Below the pieces are notes generated by a model. It saw only the letters and a program-made list of their open reading frames with translations, made no database searches and was not told the origin of the DNA. A program made the position numbers and the translations under genes. 64,000 bases of DNA from Corynebacterium kroppenstedtii (GTDB lineage: Bacteria; Actinomycetota; Actinomycetes; Mycobacteriales; Mycobacteriaceae): assembly GCF_003243515.1 (NCBI RefSeq), contig NZ_QFRA01000007.1, positions 1 to 64,000 on the forward strand, given 5' to 3'. Shown here one piece after another: positions 18,445-28,099 of the stretch (its first letter is position 1; each line of letters begins with the position of its first letter).

Positions 18445-19372
18445 CGTCCAGGCCACTATTGTCCAGCAGAACGGACTAGTTCCTCACGACGGGGGACTAG
18501 GCGGGCGTTCGCCCGATGTGACGCTATTAGCTGCGATTCCGTCACCCTCCCAAGGTGTTTGGATGGTCGGCGGTTTTCCGATCCGCGGATATGCCCTGTC
18601 GATCCTCGTGGGAATTCTTGTTGCGGTGTTGTGGTCGCAGCGACGCTATGCCGCACGTGGCGGTAACCGCGAGGTGGTTCTCGACGTGGCGCTCGCCGCT
18701 GTCCCAGCAGGCATCATCGGCGGGCGTCTCTACCACTTGGCGACGGATTGGCGCACGTACTGGGGCCCCAACGGAACACCCGGAGATTGGTGGAAGATCA
18801 CCAACGGCGGCCTAGGAATATGGGGAGCCGTCATTGGCGGTGGATTGGCTGCCTGGGCGGTTCTCCGGTGGAAGCATCTAGCCCTGGCGCCCTTTGCGGA
18901 TTCGGTGGCACCACCGATTCTGGTGGCGCAGGGAATTGGGCGCCTAGGCAACTGGTTTAATCAGGAATTATATGGTCGGCCCACCGATCTGCCCTGGGGG
19001 CTGAAGATTTTTGAGCGCGTCGACGACCACGGTGTCCTGGACCCAGTACTGGGGCATTCGAACGGCCACGTTATCGCGGTTGTTCAGCCGACCTTTCTTT
19101 ACGAGATGTTGTGGAACTTTGCCATCGCCGCTCTGATCGTATGGATTGACCGCAAGTTCCGGTTGGGTGGCGGCCGAGTTTTTGCGTTGTATGTTGCCGG
19201 ATACACAGCAGGTCGATTTTGGATCGAGCTTCTGCGTGCGGATACTGCCACGCATGTGTTTGGGCTCCGCATTAATACCATCACATCGGCCGTCTGCTTC
19301 GTGTGCGCAGCGATTTTTCTGGTGTGGACGCGGTCACGCCGTCGCGAGACCCCTGAAGAACTTCGGACATAA
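18437..19372 (+). CDS. lgt: Prolipoprotein diacylglyceryl transferase
   Basis: Membrane enzyme that attaches diacylglycerol to the lipobox cysteine of exported lipoproteins. It has 311 aa, about seven hydrophobic segments, and the Lgt signature around IGRLGNWFNQELYGRPTDLPWG. Other blocks are GGRLYHL, FLYEMLWN and GRFWIELLR. Start GTG 18437 lies within the end of trpA. It is the last gene of the his-trp run before a strong terminator. Likely substrates in this window are the proteins at 2627-3352 and 22519-24312. Confidence 0.96.
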   Translation: MTNVQATIVQQNGLVPHDGGLGGRSPDVTLLAAIPSPSQGVWMVGGFPIRGYALSILVGILVAVLWSQRRYAARGGNREVVLDVALAAVPAGIIGGRLYHLATDWRTYWGPNGTPGDWWKITNGGLGIWGAVIGGGLAAWAVLRWKHLALAPFADSVAPPILVAQGIGRLGNWFNQELYGRPTDLPWGLKIFERVDDHGVLDPVLGHSNGHVIAVVQPTFLYEMLWNFAIAALIVWIDRKFRLGGGRVFALYVAGYTAGRFWIELLRADTATHVFGLRINTITSAVCFVCAAIFLVWTRSRRRETPEELRT

Positions 19373-19400
19373 TCGGGCATAAATCTAGGAAAAAGTGATT

Positions 19401-19447
19401 TTGGTGACCGTATCGGAAAATAATTTTCCCTGGTCACCGACTTTTTT
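19401..19447 (+). terminator. Terminator after lgt
   Basis: GGTGACC (19403-19409) pairs with GGTCACC (19432-19438), with an inner GGAAAAT/ATTTTCC pair, followed by CTTTTTT. A classical intrinsic terminator ending the his-trp-lgt run. Confidence 0.85.
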
Positions 19448-19529
19448 CGTTTTTCGCCGTGGCGCGGTAAAGCTTATTTCGACCGGTTTGTAGTAGCTAA
19501 TCCGGGTGGAGCGGGCTAACCTGGTGCTC

Positions 19530-20957
19530 GTGAATAGAAGAACGAAAATTGTTTGTACATTGGGTCCGGCGGTAGCCAGTGCGGAAAAGATCCGTGCTCT
19601 GGTTGACGCAGGAATGGACGTAGCACGACTGAACTGCTCACACGGCGTTCACGCAGACCACGAACGGAACTACAAGTGGGTTCGGCAGGCTTCCGACGAA
19701 ACCGGCCGCGCCGTCGGGATTTTGGCTGACCTCCAGGGTCCGAAAATCCGGTTGGGCTGGTTCAAAAACCATGAGGAAATGTGGGAAACCGGCGAAACGG
19801 TGCGCATTACTGTTGAGGAGATCGAGGGTACGCACGATCGTGTATCCACGACGTACAAGAATCTCGCCAAGGACGCTAAGCCCGGCGACCGCCTCCTCGT
19901 CGACGATGGCAAGGTTGGCCTGGTCTGCAAGGCCGTTGAGGACAACGACGTGATTTGTGAGGTCACTGAGAGTGGCCCCGTGTCAGACCACAAGGGCGTG
20001 TCCCTGCCTGGCATGGATATTTCCGTCCCGGCATTATCTGAAAAGGATATTGAGGACCTTCGCTTCGCACTTCGCTTGGGTGTCGACGTTATCGCTCTGT
20101 CGTTTGTCCGTTCGCCGGCAGATGTTGAGCTCGTCCACAAGATCATGGACGAAGAAGGCCGTCGACTGCCGGTCATCGCGAAGTTGGAGAAGCCTGAAGC
20201 CATCGACGCCCTGGAGCCCATCATTATGGCCTTCGACGCCATCATGATTGCCCGTGGTGACATGGGTGTCGAGGTTCCGCTCGAAGACGTGCCGATGGTT
20301 CAGAAGCGCGCCATCCAGATTGCTCGTGAAAACGCTAAGCCAGTCATCGTGGCAACGCAGATGCTGGATTCGATGATCACGAATTCACGTCCTACGCGTG
20401 CTGAGGCGTCCGACGTTGCTAACGCTGTTTTGGACGGCACGGACGCGGTGATGCTGTCCGGCGAGATTTCCGTCGGTAAGTACCCGGTAGAGACCGTCAA
20501 GACCATGGCCCGCATCGTGAAGGCTGCCGAGCAGGACGGCTCGGTGCCTCCGCTGAGCCACGTTCCGCGCACCAAGCGTGGCGTTGTGTCTTACGCGGCA
20601 CGCGATATTGCGGAGCGTTTGAATGCTCGTGCAGTTGTCGCGTTCACCAGTTCAGGCGATACAGCACGTCGTGTGGCTCGCCTCCACAGCTTCCTCCCGT
20701 TGTTGGTGTTCACCCCGAACCCCGCCGTGCGGTCGCAGTTGGCTGTCACGTGGGGTGCGGAAACCTTCTTGACACCTGAGGTCAAGACCACCGACGAGAT
20801 GGTTGCCGAGGTTGATAAAGCTCTGCTGGCTATCGATGGCTATGAGCGCGGCGACACGGTCGTCATCGCTGCCGGTTCTCCTCCCGGAGTTGAGGGCAAC
20901 ACCAACATGATTCACGTTCACATGTTGGGTGAAGACCTCGAAGGCCACGAGCGCTAG
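19530..20957 (+). CDS. pyk: Pyruvate kinase
   Basis: Glycolytic enzyme making pyruvate and ATP from phosphoenolpyruvate. From GTG 19530 (first residues MNRRTKIVCTLGPA) it is 475 aa; a GTG at 19506 is also in frame. Conserved blocks: DVARLNCSHG, LADLQGPKIR, the active-site signature VIAKLEKPEA, MIARGDMGVEVPLEDVP and ATQMLDSM. The C-terminal allosteric domain is present. It stands alone between two terminator structures. Confidence 0.97.
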   Translation: MNRRTKIVCTLGPAVASAEKIRALVDAGMDVARLNCSHGVHADHERNYKWVRQASDETGRAVGILADLQGPKIRLGWFKNHEEMWETGETVRITVEEIEGTHDRVSTTYKNLAKDAKPGDRLLVDDGKVGLVCKAVEDNDVICEVTESGPVSDHKGVSLPGMDISVPALSEKDIEDLRFALRLGVDVIALSFVRSPADVELVHKIMDEEGRRLPVIAKLEKPEAIDALEPIIMAFDAIMIARGDMGVEVPLEDVPMVQKRAIQIARENAKPVIVATQMLDSMITNSRPTRAEASDVANAVLDGTDAVMLSGEISVGKYPVETVKTMARIVKAAEQDGSVPPLSHVPRTKRGVVSYAARDIAERLNARAVVAFTSSGDTARRVARLHSFLPLLVFTPNPAVRSQLAVTWGAETFLTPEVKTTDEMVAEVDKALLAIDGYERGDTVVIAAGSPPGVEGNTNMIHVHMLGEDLEGHER

Positions 20958-20968
20958 ATTGTCGGTCC

Positions 20969-21012
20969 CCACACCGTAACCATTGCGAGATATCGCGATG
21001 GCCGGGGTGTGG
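20969..21012. other. Long hairpin after pyk
   Basis: CCACACC (20969-20975) pairs with GGTGTGG (21006-21012), with a second paired part CCATtGCGA/TCGCgATGG inside. No T-run follows, so it may stabilise the pyk 3' end or be part of a two-hairpin terminator with the structure at 21033-21071. Confidence 0.6.
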
Positions 21013-21032
21013 CGGATGCCAATCACAACGCG

Positions 21033-21071
21033 AAACCGGGTCGCACACATCATGGTGCGGCCCGGTTTTTC
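21033..21071 (+). terminator. Terminator of pyk
   Basis: AAACCGGGTCGCAC pairs with GTGCGGCCCGGTTT across a short loop and runs into T residues. It lies between the convergent pyk and amidohydrolase genes and may act in both directions. Confidence 0.85.
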
Positions 21072-21107
21072 TATGCCTCGCGCTTCGAAACTTTCCCCGC
21101 TTACGCG

Positions 21108-22394
21108 CTACTCCTTGAAAAGGAAGCTCAGCGGTGCTGCCGCAGCAGCCTTCGTCGTCGATGAAATAGTCGAGAGATCGGGGAGGAACGTCGCCATATG
21201 GTTGGCGGGGACGGGCGTCTCGTCGCGCTTCTCCCATTGTTCATCCGGGGTGATGCCGGCAGTCCAGAACAAATAGGGTACATCAAAGTGCCGAGGTATC
21301 TCAGAAAAGTCCTCCGACGCTGTCCACCGCTCAGCATCAATGGAGGAATCCCCAAAGACGGCATCAAATGTCTCGCGGACATGGGAGAACACGGCGGGAT
21401 CGTTGTCAGTCAGTTCGCCGTGAGCCCAGTACTCTATGTCCGGCTCGGCGGGGCACCCCGACGCCTCACATTCGGCGCGGATCACTCGTTCGATAGCGCG
21501 ATAAACATGATCGCGGACGTCGGTGTTGTAGAACCGGCAGTTCAACGTCAGGGTAGCGGTGTCAGGGATGGAATTATTCGTGTTACCGGCGTGGATTTGC
21601 CCCACAGAGACGACGGCGAATTCGCCGGGGTCGACTTCCCGGCCGACGATCCCTTGTAAACGAAGAATGACATGCGCCGCAACATAAATGGGATCCACGG
21701 ATTGATGAGGACTCGACGCATGAGCGCTCGTTCCATGAATGGTCACCGTGATCGAGTCACACGCTGCGAGGGCGGCCCCGGGCATACTCATAATCGTGCC
21801 GGCTTTTCCAGGGACAATGTGTTGGCCCAGGCAGAGGTCAGGGCGTGAAATCTCGTCGGCAAGGCCATCGCGGACCATGGCGCCCGCCCCAGCGGTGACT
21901 TCTTCGGCAGGTTGGAACAGGGCATGGAAGGTTCCTGACCAGCGCTGACGTGTAGCGTCGAGAATGGCAACCGCCCCGAGCAAAGCGGTGGTGTGCATGT
22001 CGTGCCCACAGGCATGCATGACCCCAGTTTCGTTGCCGTCACGCCCAGTCGTGCGGACGGTAGAGGCGTACGGCGCACCGGTATTCTCAGTGACGGGTAG
22101 GGCGTCGAAATCCGCGCGCGAGAGAATCGTCGGTCCCTCGCCGTTAGAGATCGTTGCCACGAGCCCGTGCCCACCTATGGGACGCGACACGGTGCAGTTG
22201 TAGTGAGATAACCGCTCGCGTATGGCAATCGCAGTTTGTTCTTCGCGTTCAGATAACTCGGGATGAGAATGCATCCAGGTATAGAACTCTTGTTGCCAAC
22301 CGAGGTCGGCCGGGTTGGCATCAAGCAACTCCGCAATGGCTGCACTGGGGGCACGGACATGAGCGATGGATTCTATATCTGCAGTGCTTGTCAT
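21108..22394 (-). CDS. M20D-family amidohydrolase
   Basis: Metal-dependent amidohydrolase of the hippurate / N-acyl-amino acid hydrolase type, 428 aa. Metal ligands are visible in HACGHDMHTTALLGA, in the PAEEVTAGAGAMVRDG block and in QHIVPGKAG. The dimerisation-domain entry is HGTSAHASSPHQSVDP. Substrate cannot be decided. Related corynebacterial enzymes release odorants or amino acids from N-acyl conjugates, but nothing here proves that. It is convergent with pyk and lies upstream on the minus strand of no obvious partner. Confidence 0.88.
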   Translation of the reverse strand: MTSTADIESIAHVRAPSAAIAELLDANPADLGWQQEFYTWMHSHPELSEREEQTAIAIRERLSHYNCTVSRPIGGHGLVATISNGEGPTILSRADFDALPVTENTGAPYASTVRTTGRDGNETGVMHACGHDMHTTALLGAVAILDATRQRWSGTFHALFQPAEEVTAGAGAMVRDGLADEISRPDLCLGQHIVPGKAGTIMSMPGAALAACDSITVTIHGTSAHASSPHQSVDPIYVAAHVILRLQGIVGREVDPGEFAVVSVGQIHAGNTNNSIPDTATLTLNCRFYNTDVRDHVYRAIERVIRAECEASGCPAEPDIEYWAHGELTDNDPAVFSHVRETFDAVFGDSSIDAERWTASEDFSEIPRHFDVPYLFWTAGITPDEQWEKRDETPVPANHMATFLPDLSTISSTTKAAAAAPLSFLFKE

Positions 22395-22518
22395 TCTTTT
22401 CCTCCATCTTCTGGTGAACCGTATCCGTTCACTGATCGGACGCGATGTGCTCTACCAGTGTAGGCGCACCATGCTCGATAGAGTCAGACAGCAATCTGCC
22501 GCTGGGGCACCGGGTGAG

Positions 22519-24312
22519 TTACTGATAGCTAATGAAGTCCGGGCGAGGTTTAATCGCCATCGTGTCCTTTGGATCGAGCATTGGCTTGTCCTCGTCGTAG
22601 AAGTTCTTCCACCCGAGGCTGATCTTGGGGTTCAAATCCTGCTGGATCACGTGCCAGGTATCCAGCTTGATGGATTGCGATCCGTGGCCATCGATGTGGA
22701 TAACCATCGCAACGTTATCGGTGCCTGGGATCATCTTGTCGCGGTTGCGAATCATATGAACCTTGAACTGGTGAACGACCAAGGGCTTTTGCGGCAGTTT
22801 GTTGTCCTCAGTGAGCTTGTCCAGCCACTTAACAACGTCGTTGATTTCCTGGGCATCGACGTGACCGATCTGCTCCATGGGCAATTCGTTGCCGTAGAGA
22901 CGCCACTCGGGGTCAAGGGCCAGTCCGACATAGGGCTTCTTAAGCAGCTTCTCGTACTTCTTTGCCTGTTCCAGGAGAGTCATGCGCCCAGGCTGAAGGT
23001 CAATGACCGCATACCCGCCGGCCTTGTTAATAGCATCAATCCACGGCTCGACGGTGTCGGAATCGATGAAGCGGCTGTAGGAATTGTCCTTTTCTGGTTC
23101 CGACGACGCAACAGTCACGATGATTTCAAATGCCGGGATCACAGGCTGATCTGTGAACGCTTCATAGCTCTTGGCCATTTTCTTCGCCCGAGCGACGGAT
23201 GCATCTTTTCCTTGTTCCCCGAGGCACCCGAGATCGGGCCCGTCGGTGGAGCCGTAAAGTGCGACGATGTGCCGGCCAGGCGTGACGAGTCCACCTCCGC
23301 CAGGCTGTTCTTTGTCAATGTTCTTGGCTTTGTCTATACGACGAGAAAGTGTGTCCTTGTCGCCGAACAATTCGCCCAGGGCAATGACATGGTCGTCTTT
23401 TTTGACGATCTCGATCGACTCATGGGTAGCGCGGGGGTCGGCTGCAGGAAGTCGAACGACGTTCTGACCGGCGACGGATGCGTTCGTGAAACTTGCGGGG
23501 CTCGTGTCGGGAGCGACGAAAACATGTCCGTCAGAGTTTGGCTCCTTGTCTGCTTTGCTATCCGGGTTCCACGGCGCTGTGTGAACTGGGCGGGGAATGT
23601 ACGGTGCACCATCAGACGTGGTGGGAAGGGCTGAAGTACGTGGTGTGCTGCTGTTCGCGTCCTTTTTTGCATTCGCTGATGGCTTTGACGAACTTGTGGC
23701 ACTCGACGTATTTTCTGCCGCACGTGCCACCGCTGCCGGCGCAGTCCCGGACCCGTCGCCTTCAATGGGGGCATCCGGAATGATCACAAGGTCACGGAAA
23801 GAGTAATGGCCTTTGTCTAATCCAACTGGCCACGAATCAGGCGTCGTTTCGTGAGTTTTCGCCGAGGAAGACAGCGAGCCTAGGGAATCGCCTTTGAGAG
23901 TGACAATGTCGTCGACTCCCAATCGATCAAGTTCGGACTCAATGTCTTTGCGGGAGTCGTCCTCGTTAGTCGCGTCGATGAGGAAAACGGGAACTCCAGC
24001 ACTGGCGGCCAGGTTGCAGGCCCGTGCGCGGGTCGCGGAGTCGGCGTTGGGTCCAGTGACCACAGCGGCTTTTGCCGAGTCTAGGAATGTGGAACTCGTC
24101 TTGGTACCCGTGGGATCGTCGCCGATGACGTCTGTTTTGTCCGAGGTCTTCTTTGTTGAGACGGTGTCATTGCCACCACCGCTTGAGCTACTTGAACAGC
24201 CGCTGAGGCTTCCGGCTACTTCGGCAGCTCCGAGTGCTGTGACGGCCGCGCCCACTGTCGTTAAGAATGTCCGGCGAGTGACTGGTCGGGCAAAAGGACG
24301 TGAGGATGACAT
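22519..24312 (-). CDS. Tat-exported lipoprotein with CWB2-like segment, function unknown
   Basis: Exported protein of 597 aa. I choose ATG 24312 (GGAGA 8-12 nt before it). The frame stays open to 24510, but that extension has no export logic. The N-terminus has a twin-arginine motif (TRRTFLTT, Arg13-Arg14), a hydrophobic stretch and a lipobox SGC (Cys39). Residues about 70-140 (VVTGPNADSATRARACNLA, then GVPVFLIDA and LDRLGVDDIVTLKG) resemble the cell-wall-binding repeat 2 fold. A Ser/Ala/Pro linker follows. The C-terminal about 300 residues (from GRHIVALYGST) have TIM-barrel-like strands such as YAVIDLQPGR and YVGLALDPEW. The catalytic activity is unrecognised. Confidence 0.75.
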   Translation of the reverse strand: MSSSRPFARPVTRRTFLTTVGAAVTALGAAEVAGSLSGCSSSSSGGGNDTVSTKKTSDKTDVIGDDPTGTKTSSTFLDSAKAAVVTGPNADSATRARACNLAASAGVPVFLIDATNEDDSRKDIESELDRLGVDDIVTLKGDSLGSLSSSAKTHETTPDSWPVGLDKGHYSFRDLVIIPDAPIEGDGSGTAPAAVARAAENTSSATSSSKPSANAKKDANSSTPRTSALPTTSDGAPYIPRPVHTAPWNPDSKADKEPNSDGHVFVAPDTSPASFTNASVAGQNVVRLPAADPRATHESIEIVKKDDHVIALGELFGDKDTLSRRIDKAKNIDKEQPGGGGLVTPGRHIVALYGSTDGPDLGCLGEQGKDASVARAKKMAKSYEAFTDQPVIPAFEIIVTVASSEPEKDNSYSRFIDSDTVEPWIDAINKAGGYAVIDLQPGRMTLLEQAKKYEKLLKKPYVGLALDPEWRLYGNELPMEQIGHVDAQEINDVVKWLDKLTEDNKLPQKPLVVHQFKVHMIRNRDKMIPGTDNVAMVIHIDGHGSQSIKLDTWHVIQQDLNPKISLGWKNFYDEDKPMLDPKDTMAIKPRPDFISYQ

Positions 24313-24486
24313 GTATTTTCTCCTGCGGGTTGAAACACCAGTGGTGTCCCCATCGTGCGACGACAGAGCAGTGCGTGAACGAGGAAACTGTAGGCAAAAC
24401 TGTATGCAATGGAACCTTTTAACGGCTTTACCGTATTTACTGTAACAATGCGAAATGTTGTGGTGCACTGAGCTGTGTTGAGAAAG

Positions 24487-24522
24487 CAGAAAACAGGGGT
24501 AGTCGATCACCGAGATACCCCC
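24487..24522 (-). terminator. Terminator of the NCS1 permease gene
   Basis: On the minus strand GGGGTA (24521-24516) pairs with TACCCC (24501-24496) and is followed by TGTTTTC. It separates the permease from the lipoprotein gene. Confidence 0.7.
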
Positions 24523-24533
24523 GTTGTAGTTAG

Positions 24534-26222
24534 TTACTCAACCGGAAGAACGTGACGGCCTTGCCGATCGGTGGTAAGAGCCAGCGAGGAAATGTACTGC
24601 TTCTCACCGGTAGGAGAAGGAACAGCGGACGCGAGAACATCGGGACGTTCAACCATTTCTCCGGTGACACAGCATCGGAAGAGCTCATTCGACGGATTTC
24701 CGTGATCATCGAAAAGAGGGGAGTCTACGCCGTCGTCGGTTCGACGAAGATAAAACTGCCCACGGGTGATGATGGCAATTAGTGGCGTCGCAACGACCGC
24801 GATGGCGGCTGCAAGAAGTGCCGAGTAGGACTGAATGGTCGCGCCGAGGACGCCGAAATACGCAGCGATTGAGGTGGTGGCAGAAAGTAAGAGCGCCCCG
24901 ATTCCCACAGGGTTGATAGGGAAAATCATTCCGCGACGATATTCTGGATAGCGGGGAGAAATGCCAAGTACATATTTGTTTATTGTAATGTCAGACGCCA
25001 CCGTGAAAATCCACGCGATAGCCACGTTGGAATAGAACCCAAGAATGGAGTTCAACATGGAGAACATATTGAATTCCATGAGAGACAGCGCAATACCGAC
25101 ATTGACAAAGACGAAAACGATCCTGCCCGGATAGCGACGAGTTAAGCGCGTATATGCATTGGTCCACGCCAATGAACCGCTATATGCATTTGTGACGTTA
25201 ATTTTGATTTGGCTCATGACGACAAGGATCACGGCGAGTGTGATAGCAAGCCAGGTCGGCATCATATTCGTGTACATGGCGAAGAACTGGTGGACCGGCT
25301 CGCTGGCCGTTCCAGGAGAATCATTGAGAACAACCATGACATAGACTGCAAGGAAAACGCCAATGATTTGTTTGGTGGCGCCAAAGATGACCCAGCCGGG
25401 TCCCGAGAGGATGACAGCGGTCCACCATTTGCGTTTGTTGTCCGGGGTTTTGGGCGGCATAAAACGGATGTAATCAATGTTTTCGGCAATTTGTGCTGTC
25501 AGTGAGAGGCAGACACCCGCAGCCAACATCATGGATGCGAAATCCGCATGGCCGGGCCCATTTCCGGCGTAGTGAGCAGAAGTATGGACACTCGATGGAT
25601 GCTGAACAATCAGAACGATGAGGGGCAGCACCATCATCACGATCCACAGCGGATTCGTTGCTTTCTGAATCTTTGATAACGACTTCATCCCGTACATGAC
25701 CAGTGGGATGACGATCAACGAAGAGACCAAGTACCCGGCCCATAGTGGGATTCCAAGACCCATTTTGAGCCCTTGTCCCATAATTGAACCTTCAGTGGCA
25801 AAGAAAATAAAGGTGAACGAAGCGAAGATGATATTCGTGACGACTGATCCGTAATAGCCGAATCCGCTTCCACGTGTAATAAGGTCGAGATCTAGATTGT
25901 ATTTAGCAGCACAGACGGCGAGGGGAAAACTCGACAAAAAGATTAATACCGCCGCGATAAGAATTCCGCCGACCGCATTCACTGTTCCGTGCGCAATTCC
26001 GATCCCAGCTCCGATAGAGAAATCAGCGAGATAAGCGATGCCGCCGAGCGTCGACGCTGCGACTGCCGACGTTGCCCAGGTCCGATAGTGCCGCGGTGCG
26101 AACCGGAGGGGGTAGTCGTCACCGAAATTGGATTGGGACTGGTGAGGCGCGGGAGCGTTCTGGGGAGTGACCGGCGTCGTCGCAGGACGTACCGGGGTAG
26201 TGTCTGTCATCGTCATAGACAC
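24534..26222 (-). CDS. NCS1-family nucleobase/allantoin-type permease
   Basis: Membrane transporter of 562 aa with about 12 hydrophobic segments. The sequence style is that of the cytosine/purine/uracil/thiamine/allantoin family (GFGYYGSVVTN, SQIKINVTNAYSGSLAWTN, and SDITINKYVLGISPRY near the end). A cytoplasmic N-terminus of about 40 residues is Thr/Pro-rich. The C-terminal tail of about 60 residues contains a Cys pair (LFRCCVTGEMVERPDV). It lies downstream of ureD on the same strand. Import of a nitrogen compound whose breakdown yields urea would fit, but the substrate is inferred from context only. Confidence 0.85.
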   Translation of the reverse strand: MSMTMTDTTPVRPATTPVTPQNAPAPHQSQSNFGDDYPLRFAPRHYRTWATSAVAASTLGGIAYLADFSIGAGIGIAHGTVNAVGGILIAAVLIFLSSFPLAVCAAKYNLDLDLITRGSGFGYYGSVVTNIIFASFTFIFFATEGSIMGQGLKMGLGIPLWAGYLVSSLIVIPLVMYGMKSLSKIQKATNPLWIVMMVLPLIVLIVQHPSSVHTSAHYAGNGPGHADFASMMLAAGVCLSLTAQIAENIDYIRFMPPKTPDNKRKWWTAVILSGPGWVIFGATKQIIGVFLAVYVMVVLNDSPGTASEPVHQFFAMYTNMMPTWLAITLAVILVVMSQIKINVTNAYSGSLAWTNAYTRLTRRYPGRIVFVFVNVGIALSLMEFNMFSMLNSILGFYSNVAIAWIFTVASDITINKYVLGISPRYPEYRRGMIFPINPVGIGALLLSATTSIAAYFGVLGATIQSYSALLAAAIAVVATPLIAIITRGQFYLRRTDDGVDSPLFDDHGNPSNELFRCCVTGEMVERPDVLASAVPSPTGEKQYISSLALTTDRQGRHVLPVE

Positions 26223-26334
26223 GTAAATTATGGTGCTAATGTCACGAACGCGCTCCCACTGTATGAATATCAGGTGACCTAGGTAAACAACGCGTTACTA
26301 CGCGGAAATGATCACTAGCGACCCGTGGGGCAAC

Positions 26335-26360
26335 GACGTGTAAAGAAGACGTGTAAAGAA
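26335..26360. repeat. 13-bp tandem repeat next to the ureD stop
   Basis: GACGTGTAAAGAA occurs twice in tandem (26335-26347 and 26348-26360), directly abutting the ureD stop codon. Probably a neutral duplication. Confidence 0.75.
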
Positions 26361-27416
26361 TTAGTACTTCCGCAACCGTGGCGCTGGTGCTGAAAGAAGC
26401 GTTTCTCGCGCCGCGGTCCACACCCTGTCGCGAGCGATTCGTGTCTCATCAGCAGTGGCAGCAAGGATACGCACCCAAACCCCAGCTTCATAGGGGAGAG
26501 TAGATGTAGCCCACCGGGCTGATTCCGGGAAAACGGAGCTCGGCAAGCCTCGGAGCACGTCGAGAAGTTCCCGAGTAGATTGCGGTGTAGGTGCAACCAT
26601 CCAAACATTCGACCATGCGCCATAGTCACGCATGCCGAGTAGTTGACTACTCGTATGCGGCCGCAACAGTCCGCGATCGATAACGAGGGGCTTGCAGTCC
26701 GATTCTCCTAATCGCCTACAGTCATGTGGTTGGTTTGCTCGTGGTTGGTCAATTCGTGTTTCCATGGACAATCCGTCGTAGCGGTGCCACTCACCGCGTC
26801 CCAGCCGCCCAGCCACAAGACAATCGCTGACAATCGCGCAGCTTCCTTGAACAGCGGTTATCCTCATGGACAGATGGGCCCGCGACCCTTCATAGGGGAT
26901 CACGTGATCGGGCATGTATTCGACAGTGCTTCCCAGGCCAACAGTCAGGTTGACGTGTTGTATCGCTAGCCCCACATCCATTCGGTGTATAGGCGTCGCC
27001 GTTTGAGTGGTGATAAGAGCCGACGCCGGTGTTGTCTCTCCGACACGAATATCGACGAGGTGCCGGTCGTTATAGGCAAGACCAGCGCCCGTAGTCATGA
27101 TATAGAGCAGTGGGGTGCCAGGCCGGTGCGGATCCGTGTACAGCGGCTGCATCAGTGCGAGTGGAGCTTTCGCGATTTTCTCCGCCACAACCGATCTATT
27201 CCCCACGGGCTTATCCCCAGGTGAGTCCACCTTGGCGTACAGAAAACCAACTTTGCCAGGTGAACCGACTGGAAGTGCTCGGTGGTCACCTGACGTGGGA
27301 TGACTGCGAAGCTCCCCGGCGATCCTCGGCGGAATGGGAAGCGTAGCTGCTGTGTCGAAGAGAGAGACAAAAGTAGGGGAGGACGTATCGCCCTCGACTG
27401 TTGTCTGGGGTATCAC
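26361..27416 (-). CDS. ureD: Urease accessory protein UreD
   Basis: Scaffold of the UreD-UreF-UreG complex that delivers nickel to apo-urease. It has 351 aa, longer than many UreD proteins. The family middle is visible (HVNLTVGLGSTVEYMPDHVIPYEGS, in part) and the tail RVWTAARETLL. Start GTG 27416, 3 nt after the ureG stop, so translation is coupled. UreD sequences diverge strongly; the call relies on this middle motif and on operon position. Confidence 0.9.
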   Translation of the reverse strand: MIPQTTVEGDTSSPTFVSLFDTAATLPIPPRIAGELRSHPTSGDHRALPVGSPGKVGFLYAKVDSPGDKPVGNRSVVAEKIAKAPLALMQPLYTDPHRPGTPLLYIMTTGAGLAYNDRHLVDIRVGETTPASALITTQTATPIHRMDVGLAIQHVNLTVGLGSTVEYMPDHVIPYEGSRAHLSMRITAVQGSCAIVSDCLVAGRLGRGEWHRYDGLSMETRIDQPRANQPHDCRRLGESDCKPLVIDRGLLRPHTSSQLLGMRDYGAWSNVWMVAPTPQSTRELLDVLRGLPSSVFPESARWATSTLPYEAGVWVRILAATADETRIARDRVWTAARETLLSAPAPRLRKY

Positions 27417-27419
27417 GCC

Positions 27420-28067
27420 CTACCCCTGGTGAGCTTTTCGCTGTGTCTCCACAAACTCAGCAAGCTCGGAGAGCCCGTCACCCGTTAGCGCGTTTGTCGG
27501 TAACACGGGGAGACCACCGCGCACCTCTTTTGCGTCAGCTACCATCTTGCCCAGATCACAATGGACATAGGGTGCAATATCTGTCTTATTGATAATGAGA
27601 AGATCCGATTCCGTAACTCCCGGTCCCCGTTTCCGAGGCATTTTGTCACCTTCTGCCGTGTCAAGAATAAACACGTATGTTTCCACAAGCGCCGGTGAAA
27701 AAGTAAGCGTTAAATTATCGCCACCCGATTCGAACAACAAAGTGTCGATATCGGGGAAGCGCTCCACCATCTCTGCCGCCGCCATCAAATTCATCGTCGG
27801 ATCGTCCCGGACAGCCGTGTGAGGGCAGGATCCTGTTTCTACCCCGACGATTCGCGCCGGGTCGAGAATTCCATCTAATTCCCGACGAATGTGGTTGGCA
27901 TCTTCTTGGGTATAGATATCATTCGTGATGATCCCTACGCTACGACCGTGCTCGATCAACGTGGGCACCAGTGCCTCGATAATTGCTGTTTTCCCTGAGC
28001 CGACTGGACCGCCAAATCCGATGCGATAAATCGAGTGCTGGTCGTGTCCGGGTTCATTATGTGCCAT
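27420..28067 (-). CDS. ureG: Urease accessory GTPase UreG
   Basis: SIMIBI-class GTPase that powers nickel transfer to urease. It is 215 aa with the P-loop GGPVGSGKTA, the nickel-binding CPH motif in ETGSCPHTAV, LLFESGGDNL and the guanine-specificity motif INKTD. The usual ETGGCPH here reads ETGSCPH. It has no His-rich N-terminus, so metal storage, if any, must lie elsewhere in the operon. The start is 32 nt after the ureF stop. Confidence 0.96.
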   Translation of the reverse strand: MAHNEPGHDQHSIYRIGFGGPVGSGKTAIIEALVPTLIEHGRSVGIITNDIYTQEDANHIRRELDGILDPARIVGVETGSCPHTAVRDDPTMNLMAAAEMVERFPDIDTLLFESGGDNLTLTFSPALVETYVFILDTAEGDKMPRKRGPGVTESDLLIINKTDIAPYVHCDLGKMVADAKEVRGGLPVLPTNALTGDGLSELAEFVETQRKAHQG

Positions 28068-28099
28068 AGCGAAATCCTCACAATTCGTACTAGTAATAA

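Noticed and set aside
22366..23634. Long open frame on the plus strand (422 codons)
   Set aside because: It is exactly antisense to the Tat/lipobox protein gene, has no recognisable motif, and reflects third-position bias of the real gene.
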